From Leclercia adecarboxylata (GTDB lineage: Bacteria; Pseudomonadota; Gammaproteobacteria; Enterobacterales; Enterobacteriaceae), in the NCBI RefSeq assembly GCF_006171285.1, contig NZ_CP040889.1, positions 248,001-312,000 on the forward strand: DNA of 64,000 nucleotides, in the 5' to 3' direction. The translations under genes and the position numbers were made by a program. The notes under the pieces are model-generated. The model saw nothing but the letters and a program-made list of their open reading frames with translations, searched no databases and was not told where the DNA came from. Each line of letters opens with the position of its first letter. Position 1 is the first letter of the stretch. Of the stretch, positions 34,638 to 44,567 are shown piece after piece.

Positions 34638-35858
34638 TTATGAATGCGTAATATTCAGCGCCTTGCGCAAAATAAACGGGCAAACAATTAAGAATGCGTA
34701 CTCCGGGCTAAATATTGACCCGGTAAAAAACAGCGACACCGGCGTAAAAAGATAAAGCTGTACGCGAAAATTCTGATTATCACCAAAGGCGCTGATCGTC
34801 ATTTTGAAAACTTTAAACAGATACCACGCCGTTAATAATACTGCGAACCATGAGAAATAAATAATCAGCAGATACAAGCCATTGTCTATTGTTTTTCCGA
34901 CGTCCGCACCGTTAAAGATTCCGAATGATGCGACATATTCATAAAGTGAGCCGAATCTGACAACGCCGTCAATATGGGTTAAAGAGTACCCAACCATCAC
35001 CAGCGGACCGATAATACGATAATAAGATGACGACCCTTCGGTACCTAAATCACCCAGACGTTCGGAAATATACGGGAAGGCAAAGACCACCCCGACTAAA
35101 AACACCGACAATGAAATGATCGCTAACGGTAACTTTTTCTTGATCGCCTCTTTATTCAGGTACTGAAACGCCCACTCAAGGAGGTAAAACAGAATAAAGG
35201 TCATTACCCCGGAGAACGAACCTGACAGAACAATTCCTGCAAGAATCATAGCATCGCTCTTGGGCGTTTTGATACCAAACTGTTTGATGCTGAGCCAAAT
35301 TGAGATTAACGCCAGAGCGAAGAATGCCGGTTCGAAATAGAGTGCCGTGGTGCGCTTTCCGCCAAATTTAATGAAATTCAGTACATAGCTATTACTGTAA
35401 ATAAGATATTTCGAAATTATTTCCATCAGGCTACTGCCACCGGTGAGAATAATTTGCGCCATCTCCAGGGCAGCAATAGAAACGATGATGCCAATGACCA
35501 GATAAAAGAACCTGAGGATCTTCCGATAATTGTGCGGCGATATCGTTTTAAAGCGAATACTCCACACCATGCCGATGATGATCACGATATAGACAAACAG
35601 CATGGTGGAGGTGATATATTTGCTGGCATCCAGCGACTGACCAAAGATGTAGTTGAAGGCCGTCAGCCCCACGCCCAATCCCAGGGCTATCATCAGCTTC
35701 TTCACGCTGATTTTGTCGACAAACAGCAACAGCAGCAGCGGTAAGAAGGTGACGATGGTGATGGGGAAACTTTCCCCCAGCTGGGCAATTTTGACGTTGA
35801 CCAACAGGTAGACCAGCGGCAGCAGCAGATAGCTACAGATTCTGATAGAACGAGACAT
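34638..35858 (-). CDS. wcaD: Colanic acid polymerase WcaD
   Basis: 406 residues from ATG 35858, which is preceded by GGAGGAG; the longer open frame lies wholly inside the wcaC end and is not used in relatives. It has many membrane segments and a long loop with [18 protein letters not shown], a segment conserved among WcaD proteins. It is the Wzy-type polymerase for colanic acid. It overlaps wcaC by 26 bases. Confidence 0.94.
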   Translation of the reverse strand: MSRSIRICSYLLLPLVYLLVNVKIAQLGESFPITIVTFLPLLLLLFVDKISVKKLMIALGLGVGLTAFNYIFGQSLDASKYITSTMLFVYIVIIIGMVWSIRFKTISPHNYRKILRFFYLVIGIIVSIAALEMAQIILTGGSSLMEIISKYLIYSNSYVLNFIKFGGKRTTALYFEPAFFALALISIWLSIKQFGIKTPKSDAMILAGIVLSGSFSGVMTFILFYLLEWAFQYLNKEAIKKKLPLAIISLSVFLVGVVFAFPYISERLGDLGTEGSSSYYRIIGPLVMVGYSLTHIDGVVRFGSLYEYVASFGIFNGADVGKTIDNGLYLLIIYFSWFAVLLTAWYLFKVFKMTISAFGDNQNFRVQLYLFTPVSLFFTGSIFSPEYAFLIVCPFILRKALNITHS

Positions 35859-37050
35859 ACTCCTCCAGCATCTGTTGTCCACTGTAGGCCTGGCGGCTGC
35901 GGGCGCGGAAAGCCTCAAGGGTGGTGCCAAATACTGCCTGGGCGATCTCCGCCTTCGCCAGCTGCACCAGAGGCAGCACTTCGTTTTCGCTGAAGGTTTT
36001 GCCCCCGGATTTTTCCAGCACTTCCCGCGCGGCGTCGCTGTGGGTGGCGATCACCGGCACCCCAATCGAGAGCGCTTCGCACAGGATCAGCGGGTAGTTA
36101 TCGACCCGGGAGCTGAACACCAGCGCATCCATGCCGTTAAGGGCGCTCATCAGCTTGCGCTTGTCGGTTTCGAAGCCGTGGTTCACCACGTTCGGCCCCT
36201 CAAACGGCGAGAATTTACCGAAGGTGTGCAGTTCGATTTTGTCGCCGAGCGCCATCATGTCACGCACCAGCTGCTGGTTAGTTTTGCCGTCGTAGCGCAG
36301 ATCGTGGGCGACCACGGCGATTTTCGGCTTGCCGGCGGTCACCGCGACCGGGGTCAGCTCGGCCAGAATGGCCTCCGTCGCCACGTCGATGCCGTTGTTG
36401 ATGATCCGGCAGCGCCCTGCCCCGTACAGGCTGTTAAAAGCATCAGCCACGTGCTGGCTGGGAGAGATAAACTGGCAGCCCAGCGCCAGCATGTCGCGGA
36501 ACAGCTGACGTTTGCCGTCCACCAGCTGATGGGCGCGATCCACCTTCACCGGCGGGTAGTTGCTGAGGGTCGGGCATTTCTGGCAGTTGTCTTTCCACCC
36601 TTCGCAGCCGTCGGTAAAGGCACAGCGGCCGGTCACGCTCCAGTGATCGTGCAGGGTCCAGACGAACGTGGTGTCCGGCTTATGGGCCTGAACGTTCTCG
36701 CAGAATGCCACCACCTCTGCAAGCCGAAGCCAGTAGCTGTGCAGCACGTGGAAATGCAGCACCACCGGGCCCGGCGTGCGGGTGACGGTGCGATACAGGC
36801 TGTTGAGATTGCCGAACAGGTCGCGGTTAAACAGGCGGAACAGCGCGATGTTGGCCACCGAGGTCAGCCGCGGAGTGTGTTTCACCACATTAGGATAGCG
36901 ATCGTGGCTGACGCTTTTCTTGCCGCCCTTGCCGTAACCGTAGACAAAGCGCGACTGAAGTCCTTTTTGCAGCGCGCGCTGGTGCAGATCCAGCGCCACC
37001 CCTGCCGCCCCGCCCTCGGCGAGACGCACGTTAAATTGCAGAATGTTCAT
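35833..37050 (-). CDS. wcaC: Colanic acid glycosyltransferase WcaC
   Basis: 405-residue GT4 enzyme. The N-terminal acceptor domain starts NILQFNVRLAEGGAAGVALDLH, a cysteine cluster CAFTDGCEGWKDNCQKCP lies near 160, and the donor domain has AVVAHDLRYDGKTNQQLV and DNYPLILCEALSIGVPVIAT. Probably a galactosyltransferase of the side chain. The ATG overlaps the wcaB stop. Confidence 0.95.
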   Translation of the reverse strand: MNILQFNVRLAEGGAAGVALDLHQRALQKGLQSRFVYGYGKGGKKSVSHDRYPNVVKHTPRLTSVANIALFRLFNRDLFGNLNSLYRTVTRTPGPVVLHFHVLHSYWLRLAEVVAFCENVQAHKPDTTFVWTLHDHWSVTGRCAFTDGCEGWKDNCQKCPTLSNYPPVKVDRAHQLVDGKRQLFRDMLALGCQFISPSQHVADAFNSLYGAGRCRIINNGIDVATEAILAELTPVAVTAGKPKIAVVAHDLRYDGKTNQQLVRDMMALGDKIELHTFGKFSPFEGPNVVNHGFETDKRKLMSALNGMDALVFSSRVDNYPLILCEALSIGVPVIATHSDAAREVLEKSGGKTFSENEVLPLVQLAKAEIAQAVFGTTLEAFRARSRQAYSGQQMLEEYVSFYQNL

Positions 37051-37538
37051 TTGATCACCTTCACGCGGGCCTTCTCGCCCACCACCAGCGCGTTGTCCGG
37101 GATGCTGTCGAGCACCACGCTTCCCGCCCCAATAGTGACGTTATTGCCGACGGTGATATCACCGATCATCACCACGTTGGCGCCCAGCTCAACGTTATTG
37201 CCGATCACCGGACAGGCCAGGCTGTCCGGGCCGCGGTTGCCAAGGGTCACCCCGTGGCGAATGGTGAAATCATCCCCGGCGACCACGAATTTATTGATCA
37301 CCACGGCATAGCCGTGATGAATGGTGAAGCGACGACCGATGGTGGCCGCGGCCTGGATCTCGTAGCCGAAGAAGCACTCGGTGATGATGCGATAAAGCAC
37401 CAGCACCGGCGCCGCCCACAGATTGTTAAGGACGTTCTTTTTGCGCCACACCGAGCAAAAATGGGCCACCCGGTAGGCCAGCACCATGCAGCAGGGGCGC
37501 AGGCTCCAGCTGTTTGCGCGACAATCTTCCAGCACCAT
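37047..37538 (-). CDS. wcaB: Colanic acid acetyltransferase WcaB
   Basis: 163-residue hexapeptide-repeat acyltransferase of the serine acetyltransferase type. RRFTIHHGYAVVINKFVVAGDDFTIRHGVTLGN contains the catalytic histidine, followed by repeats IGNNVELGANVVMIGDITVGNNVTIGAGSVV. It is thought to acetylate a colanic acid sugar. The ATG overlaps the wcaA stop (TAATG). Confidence 0.96.
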   Translation of the reverse strand: MVLEDCRANSWSLRPCCMVLAYRVAHFCSVWRKKNVLNNLWAAPVLVLYRIITECFFGYEIQAAATIGRRFTIHHGYAVVINKFVVAGDDFTIRHGVTLGNRGPDSLACPVIGNNVELGANVVMIGDITVGNNVTIGAGSVVLDSIPDNALVVGEKARVKVIK

Positions 37539-38377
37539 TATTTCCCCCGCAGTCCATCAGCCAGACGCTTACCGTTACGCACTGAAATCAGGGTCAGCAG
37601 CGTGCGCCAGTTCATGCGCTTGTTGCGGATCTGATAGAGCGTAAACAGCTGATATTTGCGGCTGGCGCGGTCGAACTTGTCCCGATGCTTGCGATAGAAG
37701 TGGAAGTAGCCGGAGAACTTTTTCGGCGACGAGGTGATCTGCATTTCGCCATGATTGATGTGCAGGATCTGCGTGGCTTCTTCCACCTTCCACGGCTCGC
37801 CGTACTCCACTACCATCCGCAGGAAGATGTCGTAATCCTGGGCGGCGGCAAGGGTCGTATCGAACAGGCACTCCTTGAAGCGCCATGCCCAGGTAAAGAC
37901 CTGATTGCCGATGATATTGCGCTTGTAGAACAGGTGGCGCGAGTACGGCGATTTTGGGTACAACGGCAGGCTGGCGGGCTGGGAGTAGACCTCCCCCTCG
38001 CAGACGTAGTCGTTGGCGTATAAAAACGCGTGGGTCACCAGGTGATGCTGATGGGACAGGAAGGTCGACAGCCGGTTCGGCGTCCACTCATCGTCATCGT
38101 CGATGCCGGTCAGGTACTGGCCTTTGGCCTGCAAAATGGCCTGGTTGCGGACCGCACAGGCACCGGAGTTGATGGCGTTGTGGGTGTAGATCACCCGCGG
38201 ATCGTTCAGGTCAGCGACAAACTTTTGCAGCTGCTCGTACGAGGAGGAGCAATCATCAACGATGATCAATTCCCAGTGGTCATAATCCTGGCGCAATACC
38301 GATTTTATCGCACGGATCGCCAGCTGCTGACGGTTCCATGTCGGCATATAAATGGAAATCAAAGGACGTGGTGTCAT
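37538..38377 (-). CDS. wcaA: Colanic acid glycosyltransferase WcaA
   Basis: 279 residues from ATG 38377, which has a GGGGAA ribosome site and gives the E. coli length. An ATG at 38398 overlaps the wzc stop as TAATG and would add seven residues. GT2 motifs are LISIYMPTWNRQQLAIRAIKSVL, LIIVDDCSSSYEQL and LTGIDDDDEWTPNRL. Likely adds glucuronic acid or another side-chain sugar. Confidence 0.95.
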   Translation of the reverse strand: MTPRPLISIYMPTWNRQQLAIRAIKSVLRQDYDHWELIIVDDCSSSYEQLQKFVADLNDPRVIYTHNAINSGACAVRNQAILQAKGQYLTGIDDDDEWTPNRLSTFLSHQHHLVTHAFLYANDYVCEGEVYSQPASLPLYPKSPYSRHLFYKRNIIGNQVFTWAWRFKECLFDTTLAAAQDYDIFLRMVVEYGEPWKVEEATQILHINHGEMQITSSPKKFSGYFHFYRKHRDKFDRASRKYQLFTLYQIRNKRMNWRTLLTLISVRNGKRLADGLRGK

Positions 38378-38397
38378 GGTATTCCCCGAATGGCTCA

Positions 38398-40560
38398 TTA
38401 CTTGCTGTCCGATTTATATTCGTACTCGTAATACCCGTAATCCTGATACCCGCTGGCGCGGCGGAAGATGGAGTTGAGGATCACCCCTTTCACCGCGATG
38501 CCGTTCTGCTCGAAGCGGCTGAGGCTGGTTTCCACCTCTTTCAGGGTGTTCACCGCATAGCGCGCCACCATAAGTGTGGTGCCCGCATGGCGGCCGACAA
38601 CCGCTGCATCTGTTACCGCGAGGATTGGCGGGGTGTCGATCAGCACCAGGTCATAGTTTTTGCTCGCCCACTCCACCAGCTGGGTAAAGCGCTCGCTCAT
38701 CAGCAGCTCCGACGGGTTCGGCGGCACCTGCCCGCGCGTGACCAGGTCAAAATTAGGGATCGAGGTCGGCTTCGCGCACTGGCTGATATCGCCCTTGCCC
38801 AGCAGAATGTCCGACAGACCGTTCTCGTTGTTGGTGCCGAGCAGCTCGTGGGTGTAGCCCTTACGCATATCGCAGTCGATCAGCAGCACGCGCTTGTTGG
38901 TCTGGCTGACCACCGCCGCGAGGTTGGCACAGACGAAGGTTTTCCCGATGGAGGGGCTGACACCGGTGAGCATCAGTACGTTGTTGCTGGCCTGCATCAT
39001 GGCGAAGTGCAGGCTGGTGCGCAGGCTGCGGATGGCTTCGATAGCCAGATCCGTCGGGTTGCCCACTGCCAGCAGCTGGCTCTGTTTGTAGCGTTTGACG
39101 CCGTTGGTGGTTTTGACGCTGTCACGCGACTTCTGCCACTCCGACAGCGGGATGCTGGCGTAGACGTTGATGCCGTGCTCTTCAAGCACCTGCGGGCTTT
39201 CGATCCCGCGGTTAAACAGGGAGCGCAGCAGCACGCCAACGATGGAGAGCATCAGGCCGAGAATAATGCTGCCGAGAATAATCAGCGCTTTCTTCGGCTT
39301 CAGCACGCCAGGCTGGGTGATGGCCGGGTCGACAATGCGCACGTCGCCCACGGTGCTCGCCTCGGTGATCTTCAGCTCCTGCTGTTTATTCAGCAGCTGC
39401 ATATAGACCTGCTGGCCCGATTCAACGTCGCGGGTCAAACGCAGGATCTCCTGCTGGGTTTTTGGCATCGCGGTGACGCGATTATTCAGCTTCGCCTTTT
39501 CCTCTTCCAGGGTCTGGCGTTTTTCCAGCAGCGTGCGGTAGGCCGGGTGACGTTTGGTGTAGAGCTTGGAGATTTCCGCCTCTTTAAAGGTCAGCTCGTT
39601 CAGCTGGGCGTCGATGTTGACCATCGAATCCAGCACCGACTTCGCCTCCAGCGGCAGGTCAACGGAGTCTTTATCCTGACGGAACGCGTTGAGCTTGTTC
39701 TCGGCCTGATCCAGATGTCCGCGCACTTCCGGGAGCTGTTTCGCAAGGAACTCGAGGCTTTTTGACGCCTCTTCCGACTTGCGCTTCACGTTCTGCGCCT
39801 GGTAGTTGCGGGTAATGCTGTTGAGGATGTCGCGGATCTTATCCTTGTCTTCCCCGGTAAAGTTCAGTCTCAGCACCCCGGTATCTTTTCCGGTTTCAGT
39901 GACGGTCAGGTTGCCCTGCAGGTTATTGATCATCCCCAGCATCGAGAATTTGCTGACGGTAAACTCGCTGCCGGTCTGGGCATGAATGGCGCTGACCATC
40001 ATGCTCACGCCGTCTTTTGTCAGCATCTCCCCCACCTTGCCCTCGGCGCTAAACCCGGCGTCGCTGGTGAGCTGATAGCGATCTTTTCCCAGCACCTCAA
40101 GGGTAAAGACCTGGCTGGCCCCCCCGGCAGGAAGCGTGAAGGTGGTCACTTTGACGGTGTCGTTCTGACGCCCCATCAACCGATCCCAGCCCGCGCCAAA
40201 CACCGGGAAGCTGTTTTTGCTGACGCCGATATCGAGATCCAGATCGTCCACGGTTTTGCCCAACACCAGGCGGGACTGGATCAGCTCAATTTCCGCCTGC
40301 GAGGCGGGCGGCTTGTTCGCCAGCGCCGAACCAATGTCCTGCACCAGGGAACTGCCGCTGTTCTGCTCAATTTGTACCAGCGCATCGGCGCTGTAGATCG
40401 GCGTGGCGAAGAGGGTATAGATCACCGCCGCAACGGCGAACACGGCGGTAATGCCAATCACCCACCAGCGCGCCTCGACCACGGTGCCGATCAGGCGACC
40501 AATATCAATTTCATCACCGCCCGCACTCGGGGCGGCAGAAGGTTTTACGTTTGCTGTCAT
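38398..40560 (-). CDS. wzc: Tyrosine autokinase / polysaccharide co-polymerase Wzc
   Basis: Inner-membrane BY-kinase controlling colanic acid polymerisation and export with Wza. 720 residues from ATG 40560. TM1 lies near residues 32-52, followed by a periplasmic coiled-coil Wzz-like domain and TM2 near 425-450. The cytoplasmic kinase has Walker A TGVSPSIGKTFVCANLAAV, Walker A' VLLIDCDMRKG and Walker B LVLIDTPPI. The tyrosine-rich tail YQDYGYYEYEYKSDSK is the autophosphorylation cluster. Confidence 0.97.
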   Translation of the reverse strand: MTANVKPSAAPSAGGDEIDIGRLIGTVVEARWWVIGITAVFAVAAVIYTLFATPIYSADALVQIEQNSGSSLVQDIGSALANKPPASQAEIELIQSRLVLGKTVDDLDLDIGVSKNSFPVFGAGWDRLMGRQNDTVKVTTFTLPAGGASQVFTLEVLGKDRYQLTSDAGFSAEGKVGEMLTKDGVSMMVSAIHAQTGSEFTVSKFSMLGMINNLQGNLTVTETGKDTGVLRLNFTGEDKDKIRDILNSITRNYQAQNVKRKSEEASKSLEFLAKQLPEVRGHLDQAENKLNAFRQDKDSVDLPLEAKSVLDSMVNIDAQLNELTFKEAEISKLYTKRHPAYRTLLEKRQTLEEEKAKLNNRVTAMPKTQQEILRLTRDVESGQQVYMQLLNKQQELKITEASTVGDVRIVDPAITQPGVLKPKKALIILGSIILGLMLSIVGVLLRSLFNRGIESPQVLEEHGINVYASIPLSEWQKSRDSVKTTNGVKRYKQSQLLAVGNPTDLAIEAIRSLRTSLHFAMMQASNNVLMLTGVSPSIGKTFVCANLAAVVSQTNKRVLLIDCDMRKGYTHELLGTNNENGLSDILLGKGDISQCAKPTSIPNFDLVTRGQVPPNPSELLMSERFTQLVEWASKNYDLVLIDTPPILAVTDAAVVGRHAGTTLMVARYAVNTLKEVETSLSRFEQNGIAVKGVILNSIFRRASGYQDYGYYEYEYKSDSK

Positions 40561-40562
40561 TA

Positions 40563-41006
40563 TTATCCCTGCTGAACGTTCAGTGCCTGTGCCCACTGGC
40601 GGGCAGACTGGTCGAGTAAGGTGTAAACCGCCTCAAACGCTTCGTGGCTTTTGCGATAGGGGTCGGGGATCTCACGTTCGTTATCCCAGTGACCAAACAG
40701 CATCACCTTGCCGCGCATTTCCGGTGCGATATCGCACAGGGCGTGGATATGGCGTTTTTCCATCGCCAGGATCAGGTCATAATCGCGGCACAGGCTGGCC
40801 GACACCTGACGGGCGCAGTGCCCGTCGAGTGAAAGCTGATGCTCTGCGGCAACCTGACGCGCACGCTCGTCGGCACCTTTGCCAACCAGCGCGCCCAGCC
40901 CGGCTGACGCCACGGTGAGCTGCGGTTGATACTGTTTCAAAAGCCGTTCAGCGGTAGGGGAACGGCAGATGTTCCCCACACACACCACCAGAATCTTGTT
41001 AAACAT
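40563..41006 (-). CDS. wzb: Low-molecular-weight protein-tyrosine phosphatase Wzb
   Basis: Dephosphorylates the Wzc tyrosine tail, needed for cycling of export. 147 residues from ATG 41006; a GTG at 41015 would overlap the wza stop. The P-loop VVCVGNICRSPTAERLL carries the nucleophile cysteine and arginine, and the general acid is in EIPDPYRKS. Confidence 0.97.
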   Translation of the reverse strand: MFNKILVVCVGNICRSPTAERLLKQYQPQLTVASAGLGALVGKGADERARQVAAEHQLSLDGHCARQVSASLCRDYDLILAMEKRHIHALCDIAPEMRGKVMLFGHWDNEREIPDPYRKSHEAFEAVYTLLDQSARQWAQALNVQQG

Positions 41007-41011
41007 CGCTA

Positions 41012-42148
41012 TCACCAGTTGTGGTACTGATGCACCGTATCGGACATCGTGTGGATATTGTTGATGGTCGGCATCAGCTGGTTCATCACACGGTTCCAGC
41101 GCGTTATCGGCGCGGTAGTGACATAGACCACGTCATACGGCTGGAGGCGGAAGCTGGTCGCCATCACCAGCGAGGTGGCATCAGACATATCCAGCTGGTA
41201 AACGTTGGCAATCTTGCCCTTCGCACCGTTTCCAGTAATCGGACGGATGACGAAGATGCCGCTGGCGTCGGAGGTGCTCATATCCAGTCCTTCCGCGTTG
41301 CCCAGCGCTTCGGTCAGGGTCATGCCGCTGAAGTCCATCTTGAGGGTGCTCTGTTTCTTCACTTCACCCATCACAAACACTTTCAGGTCGTCATTGCGCG
41401 GCACGAACAGAATGTCACTCGGATAGAGCAGACGGTTCTGACTCAGATCGCCGTTCTGCATCAGGGCCTGCAGGGAGATACGCTCCTCTTTGCCTTTATG
41501 CGTCAGCACCGCGTTGCGCCAGTCGGCGCCATCGGTGAGGCCGCCCGCGGCGTTGATGGCATCAAGCACCGTCAACGGTACGTTGGTGATTGGCTGCTGG
41601 CCGGATTTATTCACCTGGCCGGAGACGTAGGCTTTTTGCGAGCGGAATGCGGCGATATTAACGTCCACCTGCGGGTCAGCGATATACTGCGCTAAACGGC
41701 CGGTAATATCACTGCGGATCTGGCTAAGGGTTTTGCCTGCAACACGGATCTTGCCGACATAGGGATAGAACATGGTGCCGTCCGACTGGACCCAGTTACC
41801 GGCATCGCTGGAGCTACGGTACTGCCCGGCGGGAGTGGTCAGTTCGGGGTGATCCCAGACGGTGACGTTAATCACATCGCCAGGCCCGACGCGGTACTGG
41901 TAGTTGGCGATCTCTTCATCAAGGCTGACGTTAGGTCGCGCGACAACCGGGCGGGGGCGTAATTGTTCAACCAGCTGCGGGGTCATGGGATAAACATTCA
42001 CCATGCGGTTAATATCAAAGTCAGCGTCCTGCTGTTTAATCACATCCTTGCCCGAGGTTGACATATTGCTGCCGGGAAAGACCGTACAACCACTCATCAA
42101 GGTCACAGACACCAATAATGGCATCAATTTCATTTTGGATTTCATCAT
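41012..42148 (-). CDS. wza: Outer-membrane polysaccharide export lipoprotein Wza
   Basis: Octameric outer-membrane channel for colanic acid. 378 residues. A lipoprotein signal has lipobox LMSGC near residue 21. The polysaccharide export domain contains [20 protein letters not shown], two SLBB-type repeats follow ([15 protein letters not shown] and [13 protein letters not shown]), and the C-terminal amphipathic helix includes [13 protein letters not shown]. First gene of the operon, about 180 bases behind the JUMPstart. Confidence 0.97.
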   Translation of the reverse strand: MMKSKMKLMPLLVSVTLMSGCTVFPGSNMSTSGKDVIKQQDADFDINRMVNVYPMTPQLVEQLRPRPVVARPNVSLDEEIANYQYRVGPGDVINVTVWDHPELTTPAGQYRSSSDAGNWVQSDGTMFYPYVGKIRVAGKTLSQIRSDITGRLAQYIADPQVDVNIAAFRSQKAYVSGQVNKSGQQPITNVPLTVLDAINAAGGLTDGADWRNAVLTHKGKEERISLQALMQNGDLSQNRLLYPSDILFVPRNDDLKVFVMGEVKKQSTLKMDFSGMTLTEALGNAEGLDMSTSDASGIFVIRPITGNGAKGKIANVYQLDMSDATSLVMATSFRLQPYDVVYVTTAPITRWNRVMNQLMPTINNIHTMSDTVHQYHNW

Positions 42149-42325
42149 TGATTATTTATCACTATGGCAGAGTAATTATCCTGTGCATTTAAATAAGTGC
42201 GAAGGCGTATTACTTTTAGCATGCAGTCAATAAAAGAGAAATATAACTGGCATCAGTCCTAAAAGAAGCTTATTCGCTCTCAGGCTATTGACAGAATAAT
42301 CGAGGCTGATTAACACGCTTTCAGG

Positions 42326-42363
42326 CACGCTACCGCCCTTGGCTTTCAGTTACCAATTCACTG
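42326..42363 (-). promoter_or_regulatory. JUMPstart / ops element of the colanic acid operon
   Basis: On the - strand the block ends in the exact ops GGCGGTAGCGTG (42326-42337), preceded by a less perfect JUMPstart body than the copy at 18314. It lies 178 bases before the wza ATG, as expected for an RfaH-loaded leader. The rest of the 689-base gap 42149-42837 is AT-rich non-coding leader and promoter DNA for wza and yegH. Confidence 0.9.
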
Positions 42364-42425
42364 CTTAAACAGCAAGTTAGGGATAAACACCCTCTTTGAT
42401 AGCGTTTAATGAAAAATATAAAGGA

Positions 42426-42438
42426 CAGGATAATTCCG
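42426..42438. promoter_or_regulatory. Candidate RcsAB box upstream of wza
   Basis: CAGGATAATTCCG matches 11 of 13 positions of the RcsAB consensus TRVGAAWAWTSYG as I recall it. It lies upstream of JUMPstart, where the activator site of colanic acid operons is found in relatives. No start site can be placed with confidence. Confidence 0.4.
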
Positions 42439-42837
42439 AACCCAATATAGATTTATCACGTCATTAAACCGACACAGAAATAGCATCAAAAATGACCGCT
42501 ATTTGATGCTGAAAGAATTGTTGCAGCTATCTGAAAAGCAGGCAAGGAAACATCACCAAAGGCGTGGCTTTTAAGATTAATATTAACGGTCGCATTTCTG
42601 TGTTTTTAGGAATAGCTTGATATTGACATTATTAAATACACTTATCGACCTGCGATATTTCTTATTTTACTTTATTCGGATTTATTCCACTATTAGCCCA
42701 CAGAGTGAGGGGTTTATTTCATACGCGTTAAGGAAAATCTGTGCAGATAAATGCCCGGCTGGCATTGCATTTTTCTGGCGCAGTATCCATGATCGAAATG
42801 TGACAATTGTCATATAACGAAAGGTATTACTCTCACT

Positions 42838-44421
42838 ATGGAATGGATAGCAGATCCATCAATATGGGCCGGCCTGGTCACCCTGGTGGTGCTGGAGCTT
42901 GTGCTCGGTATCGATAACCTGGTCTTTATCGCTATTCTCGCCGAAAAACTGCCCCCTGCTCAGCGCGACCGCGCCCGCATTACCGGTCTGTTAATGGCGA
43001 TGATCATGCGCCTGCTGCTGTTGGCCTCTATCTCCTGGCTGGTGACCCTCACCCGCCCGCTGTTTACCGTCCACGGTTTTGGCTTCAGCGCTCGCGATCT
43101 GATTATGCTGTTTGGTGGTTTTTTCCTGATCTTCAAAGCCACTGTCGAACTCAACGAAAGGCTGGAAGGTAAGGACAGCGAAAACCCCACCCAACGCCGC
43201 GGCGCGAAATTCTGGGCGGTGGTGGCGCAAATTGTGGTGCTGGACGCCGTCTTCTCACTGGATTCGGTGATCACCGCCGTGGGCATGGTCGATCACCTGC
43301 CCGTCATGATGGCCGCCGTGATTATCGCCATCGCGCTGATGGTGATGGCCAGCAAGGCGCTGACGCGCTTCGTCAATGATCACCCGACGATTGTCATTTT
43401 ATGCCTGAGCTTCCTGCTGATGATTGGCTTTAGCCTGGTGGCAGACGGTTTTGGCTTCCATATTCCGAAAGGGTATCTCTACGCCGCAATTGGCTTCTCG
43501 GTGATTATCGAGGCGCTGAACCAGCTGGCGATCTTTAACCGCCGCCGTTTTCTCTCCGCCAACCAGACCCTGCGCCAGCGCACCGCCGATACGGTGATCC
43601 GCCTGCTGAGCGGGAAAAAGGAGGATGCCGAACTGGACGCGCAGTCTGCCTCGCTGCTGGCCGACCATGACGACAGCCCGATCTTTGCCCCCCAGGAGCG
43701 GCGGATGATTGAGCGGGTGCTGCATCTTAACCAGCGCTCCGTCAGCAGCATTATGACCTCGCGCCACGATATCGAGCATATTGACCTTAACGCGCCGGAA
43801 GAACACATCCGCGCCCTGCTGGATAAAAACCAGCACACTCGCATCGTGGTCACCGGCAGCGATCGGGAAGAGGAGCTGCTGGGTGTGGTGCATGTGATCG
43901 ACCTGCTTAATCAGCAGCTGCGCGGCGAGCCGTTAAACCTGCGCGTACTGATCCGCCAGCCGCTGGTGTTCCCGGAGGTGCTGCCGCTGCTGCAGGCCCT
44001 GGAGCAGTTCCGCAACGCGCGTACCCATTTTGCGTTTGTGGTGGATGAGTTTGGTTCCGTGGAGGGGATCGTGACGCTCAGCGACGTGATGGAGACCATT
44101 GCGGGCAATCTGCCGAACGAAGTGGAAGAGATCGACGCCCGGCATGATATCCAGAAGAACGCCGACGGCAGCTGGACCGCCAACGGCCATATGCCGCTGG
44201 AGGATCTGGTGCAGTATGTGCCCCTGCCGCTGGACGACAAGCGCGAATACCACACCATCGCGGGCCTGCTGATGGAGTACCTGCAGCGGATACCGCAGCC
44301 GGGCGAAGAGGTACAGGTGGGAGATTACGCCCTGAAAACGCTGGAGGTGGAGAACCACCGGGTGCAGAAAGTGCAGCTGATTCCGCTGATCACGCAGGAG
44401 GATGTGGATTACGAGGTTTGA
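42838..44421 (+). CDS. yegH: TerC-family membrane protein with CBS and transporter-associated domains
   Basis: 527 residues. The N-terminal TerC-like domain (about 1-235) has seven or so membrane segments with the acidic motifs [15 protein letters not shown] and [19 protein letters not shown]. It is followed by a CBS pair (about 300-430, [17 protein letters not shown] and [20 protein letters not shown]) and a C-terminal CorC/HlyC domain (about 445-520). It is probably involved in metal ion transport or export, but the substrate is unknown. Transcribed away from wza. Confidence 0.95.
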   Translation: MEWIADPSIWAGLVTLVVLELVLGIDNLVFIAILAEKLPPAQRDRARITGLLMAMIMRLLLLASISWLVTLTRPLFTVHGFGFSARDLIMLFGGFFLIFKATVELNERLEGKDSENPTQRRGAKFWAVVAQIVVLDAVFSLDSVITAVGMVDHLPVMMAAVIIAIALMVMASKALTRFVNDHPTIVILCLSFLLMIGFSLVADGFGFHIPKGYLYAAIGFSVIIEALNQLAIFNRRRFLSANQTLRQRTADTVIRLLSGKKEDAELDAQSASLLADHDDSPIFAPQERRMIERVLHLNQRSVSSIMTSRHDIEHIDLNAPEEHIRALLDKNQHTRIVVTGSDREEELLGVVHVIDLLNQQLRGEPLNLRVLIRQPLVFPEVLPLLQALEQFRNARTHFAFVVDEFGSVEGIVTLSDVMETIAGNLPNEVEEIDARHDIQKNADGSWTANGHMPLEDLVQYVPLPLDDKREYHTIAGLLMEYLQRIPQPGEEVQVGDYALKTLEVENHRVQKVQLIPLITQEDVDYEV

Positions 44422-44428
44422 TGCTGTT

Positions 44429-44464
44429 CCCCTCACCCTAACCCTCTCCCCATAGGGGAGAGGG
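44429..44464. repeat. GC-rich palindromic unit, left copy
   Basis: 36 bases: CCCCTCACCCTAACCCTCTC leading into an ATA-loop hairpin CTCCCC/GGGGAG. It is inverted relative to the copy at 44510-44545 and differs from it at three positions. Confidence 0.8.
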
Positions 44465-44509
44465 AACAGTCAGGTTCGGTCTTTGAGCATGAGCTCGATC
44501 GGCTTTTCC

Positions 44510-44545
44510 CCCTCTCCCCTATGGGGAGAGGGCAGGGGTGAGGGG
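44510..44545. repeat. GC-rich palindromic unit, right inverted copy
   Basis: Reverse complement of the unit at 44429-44464 except for three adjacent bases. The pair forms a BIME-like arrangement between convergent yegH and asmA, and may act as transcription or decay boundary for both. Confidence 0.8.
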
Positions 44546-44567
44546 TGGGGTGTGAAGGTGTTTAAAT

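Noticed and set aside
35875..37311. 478-codon + strand open frame opposite wcaC and wcaB
   Set aside because: Antisense shadow, His/Gln-rich low-information translation, overlaps two clear genes.
38338..39765. 475-codon + strand open frame across wzc
   Set aside because: Antisense shadow of a conserved gene in GC-rich DNA; no motif or ribosome site.
42617..42817. 66-codon open frame in the gap before yegH
   Set aside because: No good ribosome site, no similarity I recognise, and the gap is AT-rich leader/promoter DNA.
44429..44545. Repeated GC-rich units considered as a CRISPR array
   Set aside because: The units are inverted, not direct, and there is only one 45-base interval; no cas genes nearby.
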